64,000 nucleotides of DNA, from positions 124,001-188,000 of the forward strand of contig CANMQJ010000001.1 of assembly GCA_947500005.1 (NCBI GenBank). Reading direction: 5' to 3'. This stretch comes from an uncultured Paracoccaceae bacterium (GTDB lineage Bacteria; Pseudomonadota; Alphaproteobacteria; Rhodobacterales; Rhodobacteraceae). A program made the translations under genes and the position numbers. The notes below the pieces were generated by a model that did no database searches, was not told the origin of the DNA, and was given only the letters and a program-made list of their open reading frames with translations. Positions 18,945 through 28,269 of the stretch are shown piece by piece (the stretch's first letter is position 1; each line of letters starts with the position of its first letter).

Positions 18945-19388
18945 ATGTTGGATAATCTTCCGCGCGGGACGATCTGTATCGAAGATATCGAGATGGGCAT
19001 GACCCGCCACCTGCGCAAAGTGGTCACCGACGAGGATATCGAGATGTTCGCCCAGGTCTCGACCGACAGGAACCCGGTCCACCTGGATGACGACTATGCC
19101 CGCGACACGATCTTCGAGGGACGGATCGCGCATGGGATGCTGACCGCCGGGCTGATCTCGGCCGTGATCGGCGAGCAGCTGCCCGGGCATGGCACGGTCT
19201 ATATGGGCCAGTCGCTGAAATTCCTGGCCCCCGTGCGGCCCGGCGACATGGTCTATGCCGAGGTCAGGGTGATCGATATCGACATGGGCAAGCGTCGGGT
19301 GAAGCTCGACTGCCATTGTGCGGTGGACGGCAAGAAGGTGCTGGTGGGCGAGGCCACGGTGCTGGCGCCATCGCGCAAGTTCGACTGA
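18945..19388 (+). CDS. MaoC-like (hotdog fold) acyl-CoA hydratase
   Basis: This 147-residue single-domain MaoC/R-hydratase-type protein probably hydrates enoyl-CoA thioesters in the cytoplasm. The hydratase motif is complete: FAQVSTDRNPVHLDDDYA near residue 36, with catalytic Asp and His, followed by IAHGMLTAGLISAVIGE. The physiological substrate (fatty acid, PHB or other acyl-CoA) is not determined. ATG 18945 has AGAGGG upstream and gives the expected length. An in-frame start 12 codons earlier has no ribosome site. Confidence 0.9.
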   Translation: MLDNLPRGTICIEDIEMGMTRHLRKVVTDEDIEMFAQVSTDRNPVHLDDDYARDTIFEGRIAHGMLTAGLISAVIGEQLPGHGTVYMGQSLKFLAPVRPGDMVYAEVRVIDIDMGKRRVKLDCHCAVDGKKVLVGEATVLAPSRKFD

Positions 19389-19494
19389 TCCCCTAGGATC
19401 GCCCTGACGGACATTCCTACGAAGAGCGCGGGAAGGCGCGACAAGCGGCAGCGAGCGCTTGATCCCGCCGCCGCCTGCGGCTAGGCAAGCCGCC

Positions 19495-20427
19495 ATGCGT
19501 ATCATCCGGGATTACCAGTTCGTCACCCCCGAGGATCGCGGCGCCAGCGCCGCGATCGGAAATTTCGACGGGGTTCACCTGGGCCATCAATCCGTTATCG
19601 ACCTGGCGCGCCGCGCCGCGCCCGATGCCCCGCTGGGCGTGCTGACCTTCGAGCCGCATCCGCGCGAGGTCTTTGCGCCCGACGCGCCACCCTTTCGCCT
19701 CATGCGCAGCGCCACCCGCGCCCACAGGCTGGAAAAGCTGGGAGTGGACAGGCTTTACGAATTGCCCTTCAACGCGGCGCTGGCCGCGCTGACGCCCGAG
19801 CAGTTCGCGCGGCAGGTCCTGTGCGACGGGCTGGGGCTGGCCCATGTGGTGGTGGGGGCGGATTTCTGTTTCGGCAAGGGTCGCAGCGGCAACGCCGCCG
19901 ACCTGGAACGGTTCGGCCGCGAGATGGGGTTCGGCGTGACCATCGCGCCGCTGATGGAGAGGTCCGACGATGTCGTCTCCTCCACGGCGATCCGCACGGC
20001 GCTGAGCGAGGGCCGGCCGCGCGACGCGGCGGCGATGCTGGGGCATTGGCACCGCATCGAGGGCGAGGTGATCGGCGGCGAGCAGCGCGGCCGCGACTTG
20101 GGCTATCCCACGGCGAACATGTCGATCGATGGTCTGCACCCGCCCAGATTCGGCGTCTACGCGGTGCTGGTCGATGTGCTGGACGGCCCCCACAAGGGCA
20201 AGTATCACGGCGCGGCCTCGATAGGGGTGCGCCCGATGTTCAATGGCGAGCGACCCAATATCGAGACGTTCCTGTTCGATTTCTCGGGCGACCTTTACGG
20301 CTCCACCCTGTCGGTCGGGCTGGTCGAGTATCTGCGGCCCGAGATGACATTCGACGGGATCGAGGGGCTCATCGCGCAGATGGAGGCCGATTGCGCCCGC
20401 GCGCGCGAGATCCTGGACGCATTATGA
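19495..20427 (+). CDS. ribF: Bifunctional riboflavin kinase / FAD synthetase
   Basis: RibF makes FMN from riboflavin and then FAD. The 310-residue protein has the N-terminal nucleotidyltransferase domain (IGNFDGVHLGHQSVI near residue 21, and STAIRTALSEGRP near 163). The C-terminal riboflavin-kinase domain has GRDLGYPTANM near residue 200 and IETFLFDFSGDLYG near 257. No FMN riboswitch-like structure was recognised in the 106 bases before it. Its stop codon overlaps the start of the YcgN-type gene (ATGA). Confidence 0.97.
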   Translation: MRIIRDYQFVTPEDRGASAAIGNFDGVHLGHQSVIDLARRAAPDAPLGVLTFEPHPREVFAPDAPPFRLMRSATRAHRLEKLGVDRLYELPFNAALAALTPEQFARQVLCDGLGLAHVVVGADFCFGKGRSGNAADLERFGREMGFGVTIAPLMERSDDVVSSTAIRTALSEGRPRDAAAMLGHWHRIEGEVIGGEQRGRDLGYPTANMSIDGLHPPRFGVYAVLVDVLDGPHKGKYHGAASIGVRPMFNGERPNIETFLFDFSGDLYGSTLSVGLVEYLRPEMTFDGIEGLIAQMEADCARAREILDAL

Positions 20428-20897
20428 GCGACGATCCCATCGACCGCGCCGCGCTGAGCCCCCGATTCTGGGAGAAGAAACCGCTCAAGAAGCTCTCGCG
20501 CCGGGAGTGGGAGGCGCTGTGCGATGGCTGCGGGAAATGCTGTCTGAACAAGCTGGAGGACGAGGAGACGGGCGAGGTTGCGCTGACTCGGGTGGCCTGC
20601 CGGCTGCTCGATGACGACAGCTGCCGCTGCGCGCATTACGAGAACCGCCACCAGTTCGTGCCCGATTGCATCGTGCTGACGCCCGACAACCTCGACAGCC
20701 ACGCCTATTGGATGCCGCGCACCTGCGCCTACAGGCTGTTGTGGGAGGGGCGGGAACTGTACGACTGGCATCCGCTGATCTCGGGCCGGGCCGAAAGCGT
20801 GCACGAGGCGGGCGTTTCGGTGCGCGGCATGACCGTGTCCGAGTTCGACACGCCCGAGGAAGACTGGGAAGATCATATCATCGAGGAGCCGCAGTGA
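20424..20897 (+). CDS. YcgN/UPF0260 family cysteine-cluster protein
   Basis: This 157-residue cytoplasmic protein of unknown function is defined by a cysteine cluster: CDGCGKCC near residues 34-41, then CRLL and CRCAHY near 56-68, and later Cys residues in PDCIV and RTCAY. These suggest a metal or iron-sulfur site. It starts inside the ribF stop codon and ends by overlapping the next gene (TGATG), so it is co-translated with both. Confidence 0.9.
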   Translation: MSDDPIDRAALSPRFWEKKPLKKLSRREWEALCDGCGKCCLNKLEDEETGEVALTRVACRLLDDDSCRCAHYENRHQFVPDCIVLTPDNLDSHAYWMPRTCAYRLLWEGRELYDWHPLISGRAESVHEAGVSVRGMTVSEFDTPEEDWEDHIIEEPQ

Positions 20898-21943
20898 TGT
20901 TTTTCGCCTCTGACAATTCCGGACCGGTGCCGCAACAGGTGCTGGATGCGCTGGCCGAGGCCAACGAAGGCTACGCCATGGCCTATGGCGCCGATGCGCT
21001 GATGGACAAGGTGCGCGACCGGCTGCGCGAGACCTTCGAGGCGCCCGAGGCGGCAGTCTACCTGGTGGCCACTGGCACGGCGGCCAATTCGCTGGCGCTC
21101 GCGACGCTGGGCGCGCCCTGGCAGACGGTGTTCTGCTCGCCGGTCGCGCATATCCACCAGGACGAGTGCAACGCACCCGAGTTCTACAGCGGCGGCGCCA
21201 AGCTGACGCTCGTGCCAGGCGGCGACAAGATGACAGCAGAGGCGCTGCGCGCCACCATCGCGGGCGAGGAAACGCGCGGTGTGCACGGGCCGCAACGCGG
21301 GCCGGTCTCGATCACGCAGGTGACGGAGCGCGGCGGTGTCTATTCGCTGGAGGAACTGCGCGCGCTGACGGCGGTGGCGGAGGAGTTCGATCTGCCGGTG
21401 CATCTGGACGGGGCGCGCTTTGCCAATGCGTTGGTGGCGCTGGGGTGCAGCCCGGCCGAGATGACCTGGAAGGCCGGGGTGGACGCGGTGAGTTTCGGCG
21501 GCACCAAGAACGGGCTGATGGGGGTCGAGGCGGTGATCTTCTTCGATCCGCGCCATGCGTGGGAGTTCGAGCTGCGCCGCAAGCGGGGGGCACATCTGTT
21601 CTCGAAGCATCGCTACCTCTCGGCGCAGATGGCGGCCTATCTGCGGGACGACCTGTGGCTGGACCTGGCGCGCAAGGCCAATGCCAATTGCGCGCATCTG
21701 GTCGAAGGGCTGCGCTCGGCAGGCGCGTCCTTTCTGCACGAGCCGGAAGCCAACATCGTCTTCGCCAGCTTCCCGCGCGAAACGCATCGGCGGCTGATGG
21801 ACGCGGGCGCGGTCTATCACCTCTGGGGCGGAGAGCTGGAGGGCGGACCGGAAGACGAAACCCTGCCCTGCCGGCTGGTCTGCGACTGGTCCCTGCCGCG
21901 TGCGGAGATCGACCGCTTCGTCGGTCTGCTGGGCGATGCATGA
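20897..21943 (+). CDS. Low-specificity L-threonine aldolase / beta-eliminating lyase
   Basis: This is a PLP-dependent fold type I enzyme of 348 residues that probably cleaves L-threonine or L-allo-threonine to glycine and acetaldehyde. It has FASDNSGPVPQQV at the N-terminus, the SPVAHIHQDECNAPEF aromatic/His region near residue 80, LPVHLDGARFANA with the PLP-binding Asp near 165, and SFGGTKNGLMG with the Schiff-base Lys near 200. The start overlaps the previous stop codon. A hairpin repeat begins at its stop codon. Relatives can act on other beta-hydroxy amino acids, so substrate preference is uncertain. Confidence 0.88.
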   Translation: MFFASDNSGPVPQQVLDALAEANEGYAMAYGADALMDKVRDRLRETFEAPEAAVYLVATGTAANSLALATLGAPWQTVFCSPVAHIHQDECNAPEFYSGGAKLTLVPGGDKMTAEALRATIAGEETRGVHGPQRGPVSITQVTERGGVYSLEELRALTAVAEEFDLPVHLDGARFANALVALGCSPAEMTWKAGVDAVSFGGTKNGLMGVEAVIFFDPRHAWEFELRRKRGAHLFSKHRYLSAQMAAYLRDDLWLDLARKANANCAHLVEGLRSAGASFLHEPEANIVFASFPRETHRRLMDAGAVYHLWGGELEGGPEDETLPCRLVCDWSLPRAEIDRFVGLLGDA

Positions 21944-22003
21944 GGGGGCTTTGCCCCCTCGGCCCTTGCGGGCCTCACCCCCGAGTATTTGACAAGAGAT
22001 GAA
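21942..22003. repeat. Hairpin repeat of the type common in Rhodobacteraceae, with terminator potential
   Basis: The element starts in the aldolase stop codon with GAGGGGGC-TTT-GCCCCCTC (21942-21960), then a smaller hairpin GGCCC-TTGC-GGGCC (21961-21974). It ends with CACCCCCGAGTATTTGACA and AGAGATGAAG. From memory, this GC-hairpin plus GAGTATTTG...AGATGAAG arrangement recurs between genes in many Rhodobacteraceae genomes. It lies between convergent genes and may act as a bidirectional terminator. Confidence 0.6.
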
Positions 22004-22084
22004 GGGGCGGCCGACGCGACGGGCCGCGAGCCCCCCGCGTCCGCGGGCGGACGGGGCTCGATGCCCCGGCCGGGCGCCGGCCCG

Positions 22085-23713
22085 TCAGTGGCCGCCGAGG
22101 ATGCCGGTGCGCACCGAGTAGTTCACCGCGAGGCCGTAATCGGGGTCGTCGGCGCTGTCGATCATGAGGTGGCCGGCGCGGTTCAGCAGCCTGTGGCAAT
22201 CGCGGCTGAGATGGCGCAGCTGGATCGACTTGCCCTCGGCCTCGTATTTCGCCGCCACCGCCTCGATCGCCTGAAGCGCGGACTGGTCCACCACGCGGCT
22301 GTCGGCGAAATCGACGATCACCAGCGCGGGGTCCGTGGCCGGATCGAAAAGCTCGGCAAAGCCTTCGGCCGAACCGAAGAAGAGCGGCCCCTGCACCTGG
22401 TAGACCTTGGCGCCTTCGGGCGTGGTGCAGGTCTTGGCATAGATGCGCTTGGCGTTGTTCCAGGCATAGGCCAGCGCCGAGACGATCACCCCCACCACGA
22501 CGGCGACGGCGAGGTCCTCCATTACGGTGACGACGGTCACCAGCACGATCACGAAGGCATCGGTCAGCGGCACCTTGCGCAGGATCATCAGCGAGTTCCA
22601 CGCGAAGGTGCCGATCACCACCATGAACATCACGCCGACCAGGGCCGCGAGCGGGATCTGCTCGATCAGCGGCGCGGCGAAGAGGATGAAGACCAGCAGG
22701 AAGAGCGCCGCGGCGATGCCCGCCACCCGAGTCCGGCCGCCGGATTTCACGTTGATCATCGACTGACCGATCATCGCGCAGCCGCCCATGCCGCCGAAGA
22801 AGCCGGTGACGACATTCGCCGCGCCTTGCGCGATGCATTCCTGGCTGGCGCCGCCGCGCTTGCCGGTGATGTCACCCACGAGGTTCAGCGTCAGAAGGGA
22901 TTCGATCAGGCCGATGGCGGCGAGGATCACCGAGTATGGCAGGATGATTTCCAGCGTTTCCCAGGTCAGCGGAACGACGGGCAGGTGGAAGGGTGGCAGC
23001 GTGCCTTCGATCGAGGCCAGGTCGCCCACGCGCGGCACGTCGAGGCCGAAGCCGATCACCAATGCCGCGACCACCGCGATTCCGGCCAGGGGCGCCGGCA
23101 CGATCCGGGTGACGCGCGGCATGATCCAGATCACCGCCATGGTCAGGGCGACGAGCCCCAGCATCGTGTAAAGCTGCATCCCCGAGAGCCATTCGCCGCC
23201 CGACATGCCGTGGCCCGTATTCTCCATCGTGCCGGGCACCTTGAACTGGCCCATCTGCGCGAGGAAGATCACGATGGCGAGCCCGTTGACGAAGCCCAGC
23301 ATCACCGGGTGCGGCACGAGGCGGATGAACTTGCCCCATTGCATGACGCCCGCGATCACCTGGAGCACCCCCATCAGCACCACCGCGGCAAAGAGGTATT
23401 CCACGCCATGCTGGGCGACCAGGCTGACCATCACCACGGCCAGCGCGCCGGTTGCGCCCGAGATCATGCCGGGCCGGCCGCCGATCAGGGCCGTGACCAG
23501 ACCCACGATGAAGGCCGCGTAGAGCCCGACGAGGGGGTGCACACCTGCCACGAAGGCGAAGGCCACCGCCTCGGGTACGAGGGCCAGCGCCACGGTCAGG
23601 CCGGCCAGAAGCTCGATGCGCAGGCGCGCGGGGGTCAGCCCCTCGTCCGGCATCCAGCGCAGGTCGGGCATGGCAAAACGATTGGCGAACGAGGCCAGAA
23701 GGGCTCGGGTCAT
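22085..23713 (-). CDS. SulP family inorganic anion transporter with STAS domain
   Basis: This SLC26/SulP permease has 542 residues and moves sulfate, bicarbonate or other anions across the inner membrane. The membrane domain has the family start GLTVALALVPEAVAFAFVAG near residue 32, FFGGMGGCAMIGQSMINVKSGGRTR near 300, and about 12-14 helices. The C-terminal 120 residues form a STAS domain (LVIVDFADSRVVDQSALQAIEAV). The substrate cannot be fixed; the sat/cysC gene is 20 kb away. I chose ATG 23713 with AGGA upstream instead of an earlier in-frame ATG (23794). Confidence 0.92.
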   Translation of the reverse strand: MTRALLASFANRFAMPDLRWMPDEGLTPARLRIELLAGLTVALALVPEAVAFAFVAGVHPLVGLYAAFIVGLVTALIGGRPGMISGATGALAVVMVSLVAQHGVEYLFAAVVLMGVLQVIAGVMQWGKFIRLVPHPVMLGFVNGLAIVIFLAQMGQFKVPGTMENTGHGMSGGEWLSGMQLYTMLGLVALTMAVIWIMPRVTRIVPAPLAGIAVVAALVIGFGLDVPRVGDLASIEGTLPPFHLPVVPLTWETLEIILPYSVILAAIGLIESLLTLNLVGDITGKRGGASQECIAQGAANVVTGFFGGMGGCAMIGQSMINVKSGGRTRVAGIAAALFLLVFILFAAPLIEQIPLAALVGVMFMVVIGTFAWNSLMILRKVPLTDAFVIVLVTVVTVMEDLAVAVVVGVIVSALAYAWNNAKRIYAKTCTTPEGAKVYQVQGPLFFGSAEGFAELFDPATDPALVIVDFADSRVVDQSALQAIEAVAAKYEAEGKSIQLRHLSRDCHRLLNRAGHLMIDSADDPDYGLAVNYSVRTGILGGH

Positions 23714-23878
23714 GGGCTGGTCCTGTCTCGGGATTTTTGCTTTTCTGCGGCGCAGCGCTTTTAACGGGGAAACCAACCCGAGGATAGGGCGCAAGGCGGG
23801 AGGCAGCCATGCGTAATGCTCATGGCTGTCCGTCTTCCATGCGGGGGGAGCGGCCCGGTTCGTCGTGCCGGGGCGGCG

Positions 23879-24061
23879 TCAGCTCTGGTTCGGGCCGCGC
23901 AGCTGTCGAATGGCCTGGCGCACGGCTTGCCATTGCTCGGCCTCGCCTTGGCGGTTCGCCGCGGCGCAGCTACGGGCCTTCTCGGCGGCTTCCGCCTCGG
24001 CCTTGTCGCCATGTGCGCCATAGAGGGCGCGCGCGTATTGGGCTGTCTGAATCGCGTCCAT
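23879..24061 (-). CDS. Small hypothetical protein (60 aa)
   Basis: This short gene is supported by an excellent ribosome site (GGAGG, four bases before ATG 24061). The protein is 60 residues, alpha-helical and Ala/Gln-rich (MDAIQTAQYARALYGAHGDK start), with one Cys and no signal peptide or membrane segment. I believe similar small proteins occur in Rhodobacteraceae, but I cannot assign a function. It is divergent from mtnP. The longer open frame around it is antisense shadow of mtnP. Confidence 0.65.
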   Translation of the reverse strand: MDAIQTAQYARALYGAHGDKAEAEAAEKARSCAAANRQGEAEQWQAVRQAIRQLRGPNQS

Positions 24062-24214
24062 GTCATCCTCCGGTTCGTCACGTCCCGGCCGGCGATGCCG
24101 ACTCGGATCGGACCCCGACCATATCACAATCCGCGCGTGCTTTCCCGCCGCGGTTGCAAACGTCCCGCGCCCGGCTAATCTGCGCCCATGACCGGGCAGG
24201 AAAGGGCAAGCGGA

Positions 24215-25087
<873 letters not shown>

Positions 25088-25097
25088 GCGGGGCGGT

Positions 25098-25271
25098 CTA
25101 GCGGCCCTCATGCTCCTTCATGAACTCGCGGATGAAGCGCCGGATCTCGCGCGCGGCGGAGGTGTCGAGTTCCTTGCAGAGCTCGACGAACGCGTCGCGT
25201 TCGTCCTTGTCCAGGCGCAGGACCAGCTGGCTGTTTTTCTTGGTCGAACCCTTGCCGTCTTTCTTGCTCAC
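25098..25271 (-). CDS. Ribbon-helix-helix DNA-binding protein
   Basis: This is a small probable transcription regulator of 57 residues. After a Lys-rich N-terminus comes the strand QLVLRLDKDERDAF and two helices (VELCKELDTSAAREIRRFIREF), the Arc/CopG/ParD-type ribbon-helix-helix pattern. Dimers would insert the strand into the DNA major groove. I chose GTG 25271, preceded by AGGA nine bases away; an ATG at 25316 lies inside the operator and lacks a ribosome site. A 26-base palindrome 44 bases upstream is the obvious candidate operator. No toxin gene is adjacent downstream, so a toxin-antitoxin role is not supported. Confidence 0.7.
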   Translation of the reverse strand: MSKKDGKGSTKKNSQLVLRLDKDERDAFVELCKELDTSAAREIRRFIREFMKEHEGR

Positions 25272-25303
25272 TGTCGGGTGTCCTGCCTTTCGCGTGTCCG
25301 GCC

Positions 25304-25332
25304 TTGACCTTGGCATATGCTTTGTATATACA
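25304..25332 (+). promoter_or_regulatory. Sigma-70 type promoter reading toward the 42-codon ORF and apt
   Basis: TTGACC at 25304-25309 and TATACA at 25327-25332 are separated by exactly 17 bases, close to the consensus -35 and -10 elements. Transcription would start near 25339 and give a leader of about 45 bases to the 42-codon ORF. The -10 element lies inside the palindrome at 25315-25340, so a protein bound there would block RNA polymerase. Confidence 0.6.
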
Positions 25333-25340
25333 TAGCATAT
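25315..25340. promoter_or_regulatory. 26-bp palindromic operator between RHH gene and 42-codon ORF
   Basis: The 26 bases from ATATGC to GCATAT read the same on both strands except for one mismatched pair, around a perfect TGTATATACA core. The site lies between two divergent genes and overlaps the -10 element of the rightward promoter. Size, symmetry and position fit an operator for the adjacent ribbon-helix-helix protein, which would then control itself and the rightward genes. Binding is inferred, not shown. Confidence 0.65.
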
Positions 25341-25384
25341 TACCTGTCTGTCGGGCACCCTAAGAAAAAGAAAAGGACAAGGCA

Positions 25385-25513
25385 ATGAATCTGCATGCTG
25401 CGAACGCATTTCTGCTGCGCGACCGAAGCGACTGGCGCAAACCCCATTTGAGCTGGCTTCCCTCGACGCTCTACCGCTATTACAGCCATTCGCGCCTCTT
25501 GCTGAAGAAGTGA
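25385..25513 (+). CDS. Putative 42-aa microprotein upstream of apt
   Basis: This short ORF has a good ribosome site (AAAGGAC, seven bases before ATG) and lies about 45 bases after a strong promoter. The predicted protein is basic and rich in aromatic residues. It begins MNLHAANAFLLRDRSDWRKP and ends LYRYYSHSRLLLKK, with no signal peptide. I do not recognise it. It may be a real microprotein, or a leader peptide for apt, which starts 69 bases downstream on the same strand with no terminator visible between. Confidence 0.5.
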   Translation: MNLHAANAFLLRDRSDWRKPHLSWLPSTLYRYYSHSRLLLKK

Positions 25514-25582
25514 CGCCCTTGAACCGGCGGGCCGATTGCGCCAAACACGGGCGGGTCTGCCGGGTCAGCAAGGGGGACGGGA

Positions 25583-26122
25583 ATGCCCAGGAATACATCG
25601 GTCAAGGATTACATCCGCACCATCGTCGACTTCCCGCATGAAGGGATCATGTTCCGGGACGTGACCACTCTTTTCGCTGATCCGCGCGGGTTCCGCATGG
25701 CCATCGACCAGATGCTGCACCCCTACGCGGGCGAGCGGATCGACAAGGTCGTGGGGCTGGAGGCGCGCGGCTTCATCCTGGGCGGCGCGATCGCGCACCA
25801 GCTCGGCACCGGCTTTGTCCCGATCCGCAAGAAGGGCAAGCTGCCCGGCACCACCATCAGCCAAGATTACAAGCTGGAATATGGCGAGGCCATCGTCGAG
25901 ATCCATGATGACGCCATCACGCCCGGCGAACGCATCCTCGTGGTGGACGACCTGCTGGCCACGGGCGGCACGGCGGCGGCGGGAATCCAGCTGATCCAGC
26001 GGCTTGGCGGCGAGATCGTGTCCTGCGCCTTCATCATCGACCTGCCCGAACTGGGCGGCCGCAAGGTGCTGGAAGGCATGGGCATGGACGTGCATGCGCT
26101 CTGCGCCTTCGAAGGCGCATAA
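25583..26122 (+). CDS. apt: Adenine phosphoribosyltransferase
   Basis: Apt makes AMP from adenine and PRPP. The 179-residue protein has [19 protein letters not shown] at the N-terminus, the [13 protein letters not shown] segment near residue 58, and the PRPP-binding motif [16 protein letters not shown] near residues 116-131. AGGGGGACGGGA precedes the ATG. It is probably transcribed from the promoter at 25304 together with the 42-codon ORF. Confidence 0.97.
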   Translation: MPRNTSVKDYIRTIVDFPHEGIMFRDVTTLFADPRGFRMAIDQMLHPYAGERIDKVVGLEARGFILGGAIAHQLGTGFVPIRKKGKLPGTTISQDYKLEYGEAIVEIHDDAITPGERILVVDDLLATGGTAAAGIQLIQRLGGEIVSCAFIIDLPELGGRKVLEGMGMDVHALCAFEGA

Positions 26123-26294
26123 ATCCGCCTGTTCACAATGAGTTGAGTGGAAAGTGACGGATGGCCGGGCTTAGCCCGGCACCGGCCCCGATCAAGGGTG
26201 CGAAGCCCGAACTTCCTGGTGATCCCGTCCGGCGCTGGCCCCGTATTCCTTTTCGATGCCGATAGAGGCATTGCAAACGAAAGGAGCCATCAAC

Positions 26295-26777
26295 ATGCTT
26301 CGCACGACTGCAATTTCGACTGCCGCCGCCCTGATGCTGGGCACCGCAGCCTTCGCCGACAACCATTCCATGGACATCGTGGAAACCGCGCAGGGCGCGG
26401 GTGACTTCTCGACCCTTCTGGCCGCGGCCGAAGCCGCGGGGCTTGTCGAGACACTCAAGGGCGAAGGTCCCTTCACCGTGTTCGCACCGACCGATGCGGC
26501 ATTCGAAGCGCTGCCCGAAGGAACCGTCGAGTCGCTGCTGATGCCCGAGAACAAGGCACAGCTGACCTCGATCCTCACCTATCATGTCGTTCCGGGCAAG
26601 GTGATGTCCGGCGACCTGACCGATGGCATGACGGCGACCACGGTCGAAGGTGGCGATATCACCATCGATCTGGGCGATGGCGTCATGGTCAATGATGCCA
26701 ACGTGGTGAGTGCCGATATCGAGGCCTCGAACGGCGTGATTCACGTGATCGACAAGGTGATCATGCCGTCCATGTAA
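26295..26777 (+). CDS. Exported fasciclin (FAS1) domain protein
   Basis: This secreted protein of 160 residues has a Sec signal peptide ([22 protein letters not shown]) and a single fasciclin domain covering the rest. Diagnostic motifs are [17 protein letters not shown] near residue 68, [15 protein letters not shown] near 105, and [13 protein letters not shown] at the C-terminus. FAS1 proteins often mediate adhesion or surface association; the partner is unknown. AAAGGAG precedes ATG 26295. It has no close operon partner. Confidence 0.93.
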   Translation: MLRTTAISTAAALMLGTAAFADNHSMDIVETAQGAGDFSTLLAAAEAAGLVETLKGEGPFTVFAPTDAAFEALPEGTVESLLMPENKAQLTSILTYHVVPGKVMSGDLTDGMTATTVEGGDITIDLGDGVMVNDANVVSADIEASNGVIHVIDKVIMPSM

Positions 26778-26809
26778 TCTCCCGGGAGGGGCGGCGCTCT
26801 CGGTCCGCC

Positions 26810-28231
26810 CTACCCTGCCCCGGCGCGGAGAACCGCGCCGGGGTTCATTATGCCGTTCGGGTCGAGTGCCTGCTTGATCTGGCGCATCACCGAAAGCTTG
26901 ACCGGATCGCCGTAACGCTCCAGGTCATCGACCTTGAGCCGGCCAATCCCGTGCTCGGCGCTTACAGACCCCCCGAAATCATGCACAAGGTCGTGGACCG
27001 CGCGGTTGATCACCGGACGCTGGTTCTCGAACGCGTGGCGGTCGCGCCCCTTGGGCGGGAAGATGTTGTAATGCAGGTTTCCGTCGCCCAGATGGCCGAA
27101 GCAGTTGATCCGGAAGGGGCCGATTCCCGCAATCGCCGCGTTGCCGCGCCGGATGAACTCCGGCAGGTTCGAGAGCGGCAGCGAGATGTCGTGGCTGGAG
27201 ATCGAGCCGATCCGGCGATTGCCCTCGGGAAGATGCTCTCGCACCGACCAGAACGCGTCGCGCTGCGCCTCGGAGCGGGCGATGACGCCGTCGGAGACGA
27301 GGCCACGCTCGAACCCATCGGCAAAAAGCGTCTCCAGCGCGTCGGTCGGGTCGGTCCCGCCCGAAAGGCCCAGTTCGATCAGCACGGACCAGTCCGGTGG
27401 TTCCGGCCAGGGCTGGCGGACCTCGGGAAGCGTTTCGGCCAGGAAGTCGAGCCCTTGGCGGTTGATCAGTTCGAAGGCGCTGACACCTTCGCCCAGCTGG
27501 TCGCGGGCGAGCGACAGCAGGTCGAGCGCCGCCTGCGGAGAGGCGACGGTAAGCATCGCGGTTCCGGTCGCGGCGGGGCGAGCGAAGAGCTTGAGCGTGG
27601 CGGCGGTGATGACGCCCAGCGTGCCTTCGGACCCGATCAGCAGGTTGCGAAGGTCATAGCCGGTGTTGTCCTTGCGCAGCCGCGTGAGGCCGTTCCAAAT
27701 GCGCCCGTCGGGCAAAACGGCCTCGAGCCCCAGGCAGAGATCGCGGGCATTGCCGTAGCGCAGCACCCCCACCCCGCCTGCATTGGTGGCGAGATTGCCG
27801 CCGATCCGGCAGGAACCCTGCGCGGCGAGAGAAAGGGGGAAGAGGCGGTTCTCGGCCAGGGCTGCGGCCTGCACATCGGCGAGGATGGCGCCCGCCTCGG
27901 CGATCATCACGTTCTCGGCCGGGTAGATCGCGCGGATCGCGGTCATCCTTTCCAGCGAGATCAGGAGCGGTGCGGGGCCGTCGGGGACGACCTGGCCCGC
28001 GACGAGGCCCGTCCCGCCACCATAGGGCAGCACGGGTACGCGCGCCTCGGCCGCCGCGGTGACGAGGGTCGAGACCTCTTGCACGGTCTGCGGGAGGGCC
28101 AGCAGGCCACCCTGTCCGCGATAGCGGCCGCGGGGTTCCTCGAGATGGCGGGGTTCGGGGGCGCGCAGCCGCCCCTCGGGCAGCATCGCGGCGAGACGGT
28201 TGGCAAAGGCGGGATCGGCGGGGTTCAGCAT
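26810..28231 (-). CDS. FAD-binding 2-hydroxyacid dehydrogenase (GlcD / D-2-hydroxyglutarate type)
   Basis: This flavoprotein oxidase/dehydrogenase of 473 residues has an N-terminal FAD_binding_4 domain: VPVLPYGGGTGLVAGQ near residue 65, SCRIGGNLATNAGGVGVLRYGNARDL near 120, and NLLIGSEGTLGVIT near 180. The C-terminal FAD-oxidase domain has CFGHLGDGNLHYNI and SAEHGIGRLK with metal-binding His residues. It probably oxidises a D-2-hydroxyacid (2-hydroxyglutarate, lactate or glycolate); glcE/glcF partners are absent, which favours the single-subunit D-2-hydroxyglutarate type. I chose ATG 28231. It follows the metallo-hydrolase gene by 38 bases. Confidence 0.88.
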   Translation of the reverse strand: MLNPADPAFANRLAAMLPEGRLRAPEPRHLEEPRGRYRGQGGLLALPQTVQEVSTLVTAAAEARVPVLPYGGGTGLVAGQVVPDGPAPLLISLERMTAIRAIYPAENVMIAEAGAILADVQAAALAENRLFPLSLAAQGSCRIGGNLATNAGGVGVLRYGNARDLCLGLEAVLPDGRIWNGLTRLRKDNTGYDLRNLLIGSEGTLGVITAATLKLFARPAATGTAMLTVASPQAALDLLSLARDQLGEGVSAFELINRQGLDFLAETLPEVRQPWPEPPDWSVLIELGLSGGTDPTDALETLFADGFERGLVSDGVIARSEAQRDAFWSVREHLPEGNRRIGSISSHDISLPLSNLPEFIRRGNAAIAGIGPFRINCFGHLGDGNLHYNIFPPKGRDRHAFENQRPVINRAVHDLVHDFGGSVSAEHGIGRLKVDDLERYGDPVKLSVMRQIKQALDPNGIMNPGAVLRAGAG

Positions 28232-28269
28232 GTGCCAGTCATCGCCCGGAGACCAGGGCGCTGGCAAGC

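Noticed and set aside
25098..25316. Toxin-antitoxin system around the RHH gene
   Set aside because: No RelE-, Fic-, PIN- or MazF-like gene lies downstream; the only partner is the divergent 42-codon ORF, which does not look like a known toxin.
26123..26294. Riboswitch or small RNA between apt and the fasciclin gene
   Set aside because: The 172 bases show only a modest GC-rich stretch and no recognised conserved core.
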